From assembly GCA_003132905.1 (NCBI GenBank), contig PKZC01000444.1:4540-11520 (forward strand): a stretch of DNA of 6,981 nucleotides, in the 5' to 3' direction. Positions 1-5,468 of the stretch are shown piece by piece. A model generated the notes under the pieces. It made no database searches, was not told the DNA's origin, and saw only the letters and a list, made by a program, of their open reading frames with translations. Source of the stretch: Bryobacterales bacterium (GTDB lineage: Bacteria > Acidobacteriota > Terriglobia > Bryobacterales > Bryobacteraceae). The position numbers and the translations under genes are program-made. Within the stretch, counting starts at the first letter, position 1; the number at the start of each line of letters is the position of its first letter.

Positions 1-150
1 GAAGGCGGCATTAACGATATGCGCCTTGCAAAGATCAACGGCCTCGTCCCTAAACAGGATAGGGCAATAAAAGTGTGAGAAGGGCGTTCCCGAACGGGCC
101 TCGTAGTCGGATCGCAAAGTAGCGAGCTTCTGCTCCAATTCGGGATTCAT
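1..150 (-). CDS. Hypothetical protein, N-terminal 50 residues (truncated by window edge)
   Basis: Reading leftwards from an ATG at 150-148, the frame stays open to the window edge and gives 50 residues beginning MNPELEQKLATLRSDYEARS. A purine-rich GAGGG sits five bases upstream of the ATG (156-160), which supports this start. A short charged helix is followed by a segment with Cys29, Cys41, His44 and Asn47, reading CPILFRDE, then LCKAHIVNAAF. The Cys-x11-Cys-x2-His-x2-Asn spacing looks like the start of a small metal-binding or HNH-like fold, but the part that would carry a catalytic core is outside the window, so no function is assigned. The gene is separated from the five-gene block by a 236-base gap and is probably an independent unit. 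Its codon use looks less GC-biased than that of the neighbouring operon. Confidence 0.72.
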   Translation of the reverse strand, partial: MNPELEQKLATLRSDYEARSGTPFSHFYCPILFRDEAVDLCKAHIVNAAF

Positions 151-386
151 CTATTCCCTCTATAGGTGATTATCCCAAAACGATTTCTTGCGCACTGTTG
201 CGACACTCTGCGCACCGGTTGATACTGCAGTGGCCTTCGCCAGGAACATATGGTCTAATACGGCCTCGGGAGATTTTCCCTCCGGTGATGTCGCCGGCAC
301 GGAATTAGCACTTGTGCCCATCGCTCGATTTGTCATAGCTCGGTACGATCTTGCAATCTATTCGCTGCCGAAGATCGATCGCCGCG
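151..386. other. Non-coding gap between the partial left gene and the operon end
   Basis: I see no convincing gene in this 236-base gap. One open frame starting near 188 on the plus strand has no ribosome site, no recognisable family and runs into the antisense of the hydrolase gene. The part nearest 150 must hold the promoter of the leftward partial gene. A GATAAT-like -10 hexamer can be read on the minus strand at 174-169, but no good -35 partner is visible. Three imperfect 10-base repeats lie at 188-217. A 6-bp hairpin at 282-297 has no following U-run on either strand, so no terminator for the operon can be called. Confidence 0.6.
188..217. repeat. Three imperfect 10-base tandem direct repeats
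   Basis: The units are ttgcgcactg (188-197), ttgcgacact (198-207) and ctgcgcaccg (208-217), sharing a TGCG core at exact 10-base spacing, about one helical turn. They lie 38-67 bases upstream of the leftward start codon at 150, just beyond the -10-like hexamer at 169-174. That position would suit an activator or repressor site, but the repeat is short and degenerate and could be chance. Confidence 0.3.
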
Positions 387-1265
387 CTAAGTAACCTGGC
401 TTTTCTCGCCGTCGGCAAGAGCCAGTTCGGTGATCCGCAGACCCGCCTTGGTGATCCGCGACGGAAACAAATCCTTGAGCCGTTCCTCGTGAGGCGGGAT
501 TACGCGATGCACATCGCCACCCACGCTCTTCACCATCCGTTCCGTCGTCATGATCAGGTTGAACTGGCTGCCCGTGGCCAAGCCGACCGGAATGTATTCG
601 GGATCTTCGGGGTCGTGCCCGCGCAGGTTCTCGTACCCGTAGGCCAGATCGCCGCAGAACACCCAACTGCTTTGCGAATTCGCGGCCAGGTCATTGCGAA
701 CGGTGACATACATCGAGCCCCAGGTGTGCGTATCGAACGCCGGATGAAGATCGATTCCCGGAAGCACATTTTCGCGATCACCATCCACGCACACTAACCG
801 GCCTTGCCGCGCCAGATCCACCGCGCGCAGGATATCCGCGGGATCGATGCCCAGCATCAGCCAGCGGAACCGGCGCTCGAGTGACATTGTCCAGACCCAT
901 TTCGAAAGCTCGCGCTCTTGTAGATAGAACGTCGCGTTCGGGAAGTCTTCTATGTTGCCCATGTGATCGAAATGGGCATGCGTAATGAAAATAGTGGAAA
1001 TGTCCGCAGGCTGGATGCCGATCTCGGCCAGTACTTCCTTCGGCGGACGCCACCCGCGCACGCCATACGTATTCGCCAGCACTTCGCCGTGCGCCTTGTG
1101 GTTGTAGCCGACGTCCACCATCGCGAGCTTACCGTGGCCCTTGATCACGATGTAGCAATACGGCAGCTTGCGGGTGCCCTGATTGTGCATCCCGTAGATC
1201 AAACCGCTCTGCGGATAGTTGGGCACCGCGGCATATTCCATCACCCACAACGAGTACGCGTTCAT
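387..1265 (-). CDS. MBL-fold metallo-hydrolase, N-acyl homoserine lactonase-like family
   Basis: A 292-residue protein of the metallo-beta-lactamase superfamily. In this numbering the metal-binding HxHxDH motif is H96-A-H98-F-D100-H101, followed by His180 (in DTHTWGS), Asp206 (in CGDLAYGY) and His259 (in IPPHEER), so the full set expected for a dinuclear metal site is present. Tyr209, three residues after Asp206, matches the catalytic-site tyrosine of AiiA-type lactonases. Together with the length and the overall pattern, this places the protein near AiiA/AttM lactonases rather than beta-lactamases or glyoxalase II. The likely reaction is hydrolysis of a lactone or similar ester in the cytoplasm, as no signal peptide is seen. 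The start chosen is ATG 1265-1263, which overlaps the upstream stop as ATGA and has GGAGGAG ten bases before it (1276-1282). A TTG at 1289 would add eight residues but lies upstream of that ribosome site. It is the last gene of the operon. Natural substrate unknown. Confidence 0.9.
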   Translation of the reverse strand: MNAYSLWVMEYAAVPNYPQSGLIYGMHNQGTRKLPYCYIVIKGHGKLAMVDVGYNHKAHGEVLANTYGVRGWRPPKEVLAEIGIQPADISTIFITHAHFDHMGNIEDFPNATFYLQERELSKWVWTMSLERRFRWLMLGIDPADILRAVDLARQGRLVCVDGDRENVLPGIDLHPAFDTHTWGSMYVTVRNDLAANSQSSWVFCGDLAYGYENLRGHDPEDPEYIPVGLATGSQFNLIMTTERMVKSVGGDVHRVIPPHEERLKDLFPSRITKAGLRITELALADGEKSQVT

Positions 1266-1678
1266 TGAATCCGTGCTCCTCCGCAGCAAGCGCGGTCGTA
1301 TGCGATTTTCTCAAACCCCGGCAGCGCATCAGCGGCCCGTTCCAGCTCTGTATACCCGGCGCGCAAGGGAATCAAGATGGCGTCGATATTCAAACCGCCT
1401 CCCGCTTCTTTGAGAGCCATACCGATGGATGCAGCCGCCCGCGTGAGATGCGCGTGATGCTTGCGGGCTCGATCCGTCGGGCAGGCGCGATGCAGTGCGT
1501 CGTTTGCTTCGCGATAAAGTTCGCGAGCCGCGCCCAGCACGGGATGATCCGGCGTCCCTTCTTTCGATCCGGCGGCGGCCAGCACCAGCAATCCAGCCAG
1601 CTGCGATGCCACCTGCTTCAGGTCTTCAAAACATTTCTTGTTTTCGACAATGTACGTACCGGTTGCGTCGTCTACCAT
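1262..1678 (-). CDS. Small uncharacterised helical protein
   Basis: I do not recognise this protein. It has about 138 residues, starting MVDDATGTYIVENKKCFEDL. It has no signal peptide and no membrane segment. It appears mainly alpha-helical, with amphipathic stretches through the middle (for example the part reading ARELYREANDALHRA, then RKHHAHLTRAAASIGMALKE). The C-terminal tail is CCGGARIQ with adjacent cysteines. The size and helix pattern would suit a four-helix accessory or oligomerisation subunit, but that is inference. The ATG at 1678 has GGAGG at 1682-1686, only three bases away, which is tight. A GTG at 1699 would give 145 residues and would start four bases after the upstream stop, but it lacks a ribosome site. 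The gap from the aldehyde dehydrogenase stop is 25 bases for the ATG start. Its stop overlaps the hydrolase start as ATGA, so the two are probably made in linked amounts. Confidence 0.72.
   Translation of the reverse strand: MVDDATGTYIVENKKCFEDLKQVASQLAGLLVLAAAGSKEGTPDHPVLGAARELYREANDALHRACPTDRARKHHAHLTRAAASIGMALKEAGGGLNIDAILIPLRAGYTELERAADALPGFEKIAYDRACCGGARIQ
1276..1282 (-). promoter_or_regulatory. Ribosome binding site deciding the hydrolase start
   Basis: GGAGGAG on the minus strand, ten bases before ATG 1265 and inside the last codons of the preceding gene. It favours the coupled ATG over the upstream TTG at 1289. Confidence 0.65.
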
Positions 1679-1703
1679 GAGCCTCCGCTTTGAGCACACC
1701 AGA

Positions 1704-3179
1704 CTATCGCATTACGAACGGATTTGGCGCGCTGCCGGAAATATCGATCCACACGCTCTTGGTCTGCAGATAGTCGCGGATGGCATCGATGCCGCTCTCG
1801 CGTCCAATGCCGGAGCGCTTGTAGCCCCCGAACGGCGACATATAGCTCACCGCACGATAGGTATTTACCCAAACCGTGCCAGCCTCCAAACGCTCTGCCA
1901 TCATCAATGCACGGCGAATGCTTTGCGTCCACACGCCGGCCGCCAAGCCATACACGGTATTGTTCGCAATGCGAACCGCTTCGTCTTCGTCGTCGAACGG
2001 AATCACCGAAAGCACCGGACCGAACACTTCTTCGTTGGCGATGCGCATCTGCGGATTCACGTCGGTGAAAATGGTGGGCTCGACGAACCAGCCGGACCCG
2101 CATTCCTCGCGTTGCGCTGGAGCGCCACCCAGCCGGCAGACCGCGCCTTCTTCCTTGGCGATGCGGATATAATCGAGGATCTTTTCGTATTGCGGGCGAG
2201 TGGTTACGGGGCCAACTTGCGTGGACGCATCCAGCGGATTGCCCATGCGCGCGGTCTTCGCGAGATCGAGCAGGCGCTCCACAAATTCCTTGTGGATGGG
2301 CCGATGAATCAGGGCGCGCGAGCCGGCGATGCAAGTCTGTCCAGTGGCCGCGAAAATTCCCGACACCACGCCTTTCACCGCTTGATCGAGATCGGCATCG
2401 TCAAAAACGATGTTGGCCGATTTACCACCCAGCTCGAGCGTCACGGGTTTGATGCCACGCGCAGCCAGCCCATAAACATGCTCGCCGGTTTTGTCGCCAC
2501 CGGTGAACGCCACCTTGGCTACGTCCTGGTGGGTGATTAAAGGCTCGCCCACTTCGTTGCCGAAGCCGGTGATGATGTTGACCACACCAGGCGGGAAACC
2601 CGCTTTCTCGAACAGCTCGCCGAAAGCGAACGCGGATACCGAAGAAAATTCCGACGGCTTCCACACCACCGTGTTTCCCGCAGCCAGCGCCGGCGCGAGC
2701 TTCCACGTGGCCAGTAACAGCGGCGAATTCCACGGGGTGATTGCAGCCACGACGCCCAGCGGTTCCTCGCGCGTGAAGTTGAACACGCCCGGCTTGTCGA
2801 TCGGAATGACGCGGCCCTCGATCTTGTCCGCCAGGCCGCCGTAATAGTAAAACCATTGCGGGATGTAGTTGAGCTGGCCGCGCATCTCGGCGATCAGCTT
2901 CCCGTTATCGGTGGATTCGATCTCCGCCAGTCGTGAAGCCTCGGCGGCAATAAGATCGCCTAATTTATGCAGCAGCGCGCCGCGCGCCGTTGCCGTCAGC
3001 CTACGCCACTCCCCTTGAAACGCGCACTTGGCCGCCGCGATGGCATCGTCCACATCGGCCTTCGAACCGCGCGGAACCAGTGCCCACGGTTTCGCCGTGA
3101 ACGGATTCACGGACTCGAACCATTCTCCCGAGGCGGGATCCACCCACTTCCCGCCAATCAACATCTGATGCTTCTTCAC
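1704..3179 (-). CDS. NAD(P)-dependent aldehyde dehydrogenase
   Basis: A 491-residue member of the aldehyde dehydrogenase superfamily, full length for the family. It oxidises an aldehyde to the acid with NAD(P) in the cytoplasm. Counting from the GTG start, the visible hallmarks are Asn151 (TPWNSP), Lys174 (WKPSE), the general-base Glu249 (LELGGK), the nucleophile Cys283 (GQTCIAGSR) and the EEVFGPV motif near 383-389. The N-terminus MLIGGKWVDPASG is typical of betaine-aldehyde or semialdehyde-type enzymes, and the C-terminal PFGGYKRSGIGRE segment is also standard. The start is GTG 3179-3177, sharing GTGA with the stop of the upstream MmgE/PrpD gene. GGAGGT at 3188-3193, eight bases upstream, supports it. 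The open frame continues upstream to 3266 but only through antisense-like, non-family residues. Substrate is not predictable. A semialdehyde produced in a lactone or organic-acid pathway is my inference from the neighbours. Confidence 0.94.
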   Translation of the reverse strand: MKKHQMLIGGKWVDPASGEWFESVNPFTAKPWALVPRGSKADVDDAIAAAKCAFQGEWRRLTATARGALLHKLGDLIAAEASRLAEIESTDNGKLIAEMRGQLNYIPQWFYYYGGLADKIEGRVIPIDKPGVFNFTREEPLGVVAAITPWNSPLLLATWKLAPALAAGNTVVWKPSEFSSVSAFAFGELFEKAGFPPGVVNIITGFGNEVGEPLITHQDVAKVAFTGGDKTGEHVYGLAARGIKPVTLELGGKSANIVFDDADLDQAVKGVVSGIFAATGQTCIAGSRALIHRPIHKEFVERLLDLAKTARMGNPLDASTQVGPVTTRPQYEKILDYIRIAKEEGAVCRLGGAPAQREECGSGWFVEPTIFTDVNPQMRIANEEVFGPVLSVIPFDDEDEAVRIANNTVYGLAAGVWTQSIRRALMMAERLEAGTVWVNTYRAVSYMSPFGGYKRSGIGRESGIDAIRDYLQTKSVWIDISGSAPNPFVMR

Positions 3180-4492
3180 CCTGCTAGACCTCCGCTCAAA
3201 ACGCTTATGTCTTCCTGCTGTTCTAATGTATCGATCATCTTTTCGATGGGCTGCCAGTGCACGCACGCAGATCGGAATCGCGCGCGAATCTGATCGGGCG
3301 TGGCCGGGATCACATCATCCATCCGGGATCGCGCGGTTCGTGCGCCGAAGTTCACGATCACTTCCGAACCTTGTGCCCCTGGATATGCCGCAGTGAACGC
3401 GGGATCGATCTCGAGATCGGTCACGTTCACCAGCCTGTTCACCTCGGAATCGTCCAGCAGATGATAGTTCGACTCCTCGATCGCGCTGCGCGCCAGAGTC
3501 GCAGCCACGCAATACTGGATGCTCATCTTGGCTTGTAGAATGCGCTCGAACGGGCCGGCGTAATCGCAGCCCGGGTAACCCACCGCCGCAGCGGATGCCT
3601 TCACCACAATCGATTCAATCTCACCGCTCTGGAATCCATCTTCCAACGCTACGGCCAGAGCGGCCTGGCAGGCCGTTTGCGCATAGTTACACGCGGGCGC
3701 GGGCTTGTAATATACCGAAAGAATTTCGAGCGATCCACCCGAAAACGGCGCGACTCGCGAAATGCAATCCGTTTTATTGAGTCCGGCGAAAAGTCCCGCG
3801 CGGCCATCCAGAGCACTCTCCGAAGCTCGAGCTCCCAGGGCCGCCAGTTCCACCGCAGTCACAGCATTTCGCGCAGCGAATCCCGGATGAAAAAACATTT
3901 CGTCCCCGCCGCAGTAAGGCCACTCGTTCAAACCACCAGTGGCGTTGGCCGCCAAACCCAGCGCGCTGACCATCGCATCTTCGTCCAGCCCGAGCATACG
4001 GCTTCCAGCGATTGCCCCCGCCAACGGACCCGTGATCCCCGTCGGGCGAAAACGCCGGACCATCTCCTGGTCCATGATCGCCCGGCCAACAGCGGCGCCG
4101 ATCTCATAGCCGCACACCGCGCCCAAGATAAAATCGCGGCCGCTCACCTTGTGTTGCTGCGCAAGCGCCAGCAGAGTAGGGAAAATCACCACGCCCAAAT
4201 GGCTCACCGCGCCAGTGTGCATGTCCTCGCGGACCAGGCCGTGCCCCAGCGTTGCGTTTGCAAATGCCGCTTCCCCGGGCGACGTGGATACCGGCGTTCC
4301 AATCACCGTCGCTTTACCGCTGGCCGCGCTCGCCATCCGAATCGCCTGGCAGCCCCACGGCAGATCGCGCGCTTCAAACGCGCACGACAGCATGTCGAGC
4401 AATCCGATCTTGACCTTGGCGATCGCTTCCTCAGGAAGCTGATTCATGGTGAACGTGCGCGCGGCCCGCACCATGCGGCGCGAAAGACTCAT
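3176..4492 (-). CDS. MmgE/PrpD family protein
   Basis: A protein of 438 residues (start MSLSRRMVRAARTF), a normal length for the MmgE/PrpD family, which includes 2-methylcitrate dehydratase, cis-aconitate decarboxylase and iminodisuccinate epimerase. Visible family blocks are an N-terminal helical region with KIGLLDMLSCAFEA, the LGHGLVREDMHTGAVSHLG segment (Asp90, His98), FRPTGITGPLAGAIAGSRML near 148-167, the HPGFAARNAVTAVELAALGA block near 198-217, and YYKPAPACNYAQTA with Lys259. By my memory alignment to cis-aconitate decarboxylase, Asp93, His103 and Lys272 have counterparts. The position of His159 is Arg149 here and that of Lys207 is not lysine, so decarboxylase activity is unlikely. A role as dehydratase, epimerase or isomerase on a carboxylic acid is more plausible. 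ATG 4492 overlaps the upstream stop as ATGA. ATG 4498, two codons earlier, cannot be excluded. The 3' end overlaps the aldehyde dehydrogenase start. Confidence 0.88.
   Translation of the reverse strand: MSLSRRMVRAARTFTMNQLPEEAIAKVKIGLLDMLSCAFEARDLPWGCQAIRMASAASGKATVIGTPVSTSPGEAAFANATLGHGLVREDMHTGAVSHLGVVIFPTLLALAQQHKVSGRDFILGAVCGYEIGAAVGRAIMDQEMVRRFRPTGITGPLAGAIAGSRMLGLDEDAMVSALGLAANATGGLNEWPYCGGDEMFFHPGFAARNAVTAVELAALGARASESALDGRAGLFAGLNKTDCISRVAPFSGGSLEILSVYYKPAPACNYAQTACQAALAVALEDGFQSGEIESIVVKASAAAVGYPGCDYAGPFERILQAKMSIQYCVAATLARSAIEESNYHLLDDSEVNRLVNVTDLEIDPAFTAAYPGAQGSEVIVNFGARTARSRMDDVIPATPDQIRARFRSACVHWQPIEKMIDTLEQQEDISVLSGGLAG
3188..3193 (-). promoter_or_regulatory. Ribosome binding site for the aldehyde dehydrogenase GTG start
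   Basis: GGAGGT on the minus strand, eight bases before the GTG at 3179 and inside the 3' end of the MmgE/PrpD gene. It decides the start against longer in-frame alternatives that run back to 3266. Confidence 0.65.
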
Positions 4493-5382
4493 TTCCATCC
4501 GGTGTCGGAATCGTTCGGAACGTTCACCATCACCGCTTGCACTTGCTCGATTTTGTTGCCCGCGATCTTGAACATTTCCGAGATCAGGATCCCGCCCATC
4601 TGGCCATTCATATTCGCGTGCATCAACATCATGCCCAACACAATGCCCCGCTCCGTGTCGACGACAGGGAAACGCCGGTGATCGATTACCAAGCCTTTGA
4701 AAATGCCTTTATCCAATTGCTCGGCGCCGCTCATCGCTGGATTCCCCATCACCGGGACGTTGGTGGTCTGCACGCCGTTCTCAAAACGGTTCATGTCGGC
4801 AGCCAGCGGCGCGGCCCTGTAATCCTTGGTGCCTTCGGTTTGAACGGCGGTAAAATACGCGCTGGCCTGTTTAATTAGCTGCGTTCGCGCGGTCTTTTCC
4901 GATTCCGGCAATAGCTCGCTATAAAGAGCCGGCGTCGTCGTCATTTTATCTGGCGCGAAGAATCCCGCTTGACCCTTCCGGCAGACTAGAGTCTCCGCCT
5001 CAACGATTTTCTTGGCTTTGAGTTTCAGACGCACAAAGAATGTGTCCAGTTCGCCATTCTCAGGCACCACGGCTTGCACGGCCGCATCTCCGCTTTGTGG
5101 ATCCAAAGCATAAAGCCGATAGCTGGCCGATCCCGCCGTCTTCCAAAATCCCTCGCCCAACTTCATTTCCCGGCCGTTTTCCGTGAATTTCACGGACGCC
5201 GCGAGAGGCAGCTTAGACGGATCGTGCTTCGCCATCGCGTCTAGATACGAATCGGCGATCCCTTGCAAACACGCGCGATCACAACCTTTGGATGACGATT
5301 CTTCCGCGCCCAGCACAGTCCCGCAAGCCAGCAACAGCGCGGCCGCGATGGTGATTTCAGCAAAAATTCGATGTCTCAACAC
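4489..5382 (-). CDS. Exported protein with two probable NTF2/SnoaL-like halves
   Basis: A 297-residue protein with an N-terminal export signal: positive residues at 3-5, a hydrophobic stretch over about 6-19, then LLAC at 17-20. LLAC could be a lipobox placing the mature N-terminus at Cys20. The alternative is signal peptidase I cleavage near VLG/AEES. The mature part has two similar-sized segments, about 36-135 (DRACLQGIADSYLDAMAKHD, then KFTENGREMKLGEGFWKT) and 165-290 (LIKQASAYFTAVQTEG, then FPVVDTERGIVLG). Each has the opening helix and curved-sheet pattern of NTF2/SnoaL-like domains. I associate this layout with an uncharacterised family (I think DUF8021), from memory only. No catalytic role is clear. 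The GTG at 5382 is the only good family-length start, as GAGGG lies just one base upstream. A TTG one codon later would have better spacing. It is the first gene of the operon and is coupled to MmgE/PrpD by ATGA. Confidence 0.82.
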   Translation of the reverse strand: MLRHRIFAEITIAAALLLACGTVLGAEESSSKGCDRACLQGIADSYLDAMAKHDPSKLPLAASVKFTENGREMKLGEGFWKTAGSASYRLYALDPQSGDAAVQAVVPENGELDTFFVRLKLKAKKIVEAETLVCRKGQAGFFAPDKMTTTPALYSELLPESEKTARTQLIKQASAYFTAVQTEGTKDYRAAPLAADMNRFENGVQTTNVPVMGNPAMSGAEQLDKGIFKGLVIDHRRFPVVDTERGIVLGMMLMHANMNGQMGGILISEMFKIAGNKIEQVQAVMVNVPNDSDTGWK

Positions 5383-5468
5383 GCCCTCACGTATACGATA
5401 CCCGATTACGATAAACTCCAGTGGTGAGCGAAATCGGGTTTAGTCCGGCCCCAGCCATTCGCGCCAGC
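5383..5468. promoter_or_regulatory. Divergent promoter region between the operon and the transporter
   Basis: Both the leftward operon and the rightward transporter must start transcription from this stretch or from within the first codons of the other gene. It is only 38 bases long if the transporter starts at GTG 5421, and 86 bases if it starts at ATG 5469. AT-rich hexamers such as TACGAT (5407-5412, plus) and TATCGT (5399-5394, minus) could be -10 elements, but no matching -35 boxes are evident, so exact promoters are not called. Confidence 0.5.
5400..5439. promoter_or_regulatory. Candidate operator: 8-bp inverted repeat with 24-base spacer
   Basis: ACCCGATT at 5400-5407 is the exact reverse complement of AATCGGGT at 5432-5439, with half-site centres 32 bases apart (about three helical turns). 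The direct repeat TACGATA occurs at 5394-5400 and 5407-5413, and an 8-base palindrome CGTATACG lies at 5390-5397. The cluster of symmetry in the short divergent gap suggests binding of a regulator controlling both directions. The regulator gene is not in the window. Confidence 0.4.

Noticed and set aside
282..297. Hairpin CCGGTG-ATGT-CGCCGG as operon terminator
   Set aside because: The stem is only 6 bp with a wobble pair, it forms better in plus-strand RNA, and no U-run follows on the minus strand.
351..1268. Two plus-strand frames across the hydrolase gene
   Set aside because: They are shadows of the MBL gene, whose metal-binding motifs are on the minus strand.
1265..1289. TTG at 1289 as hydrolase start
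   Set aside because: The GGAGGAG ribosome site lies downstream of it, and ATG 1265 forms a clean ATGA overlap with the preceding stop.
1638..2540. 300-residue plus-strand open frame
   Set aside because: It is antisense to the aldehyde dehydrogenase and small helical gene, has no family resemblance and is rich in His/Arg as expected for a shadow frame of GC-rich coding DNA.
3179..3266. Upstream extension of the aldehyde dehydrogenase to 3266
   Set aside because: The added residues do not resemble the family and overlap the end of MmgE/PrpD. The GTG at 3179 has a well-placed GGAGGT.
3677..4681. 334-residue plus-strand open frame
   Set aside because: It is antisense to MmgE/PrpD and the exported protein gene, with low-complexity Arg/His/Ser composition. 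The opposite strand has clear family motifs.
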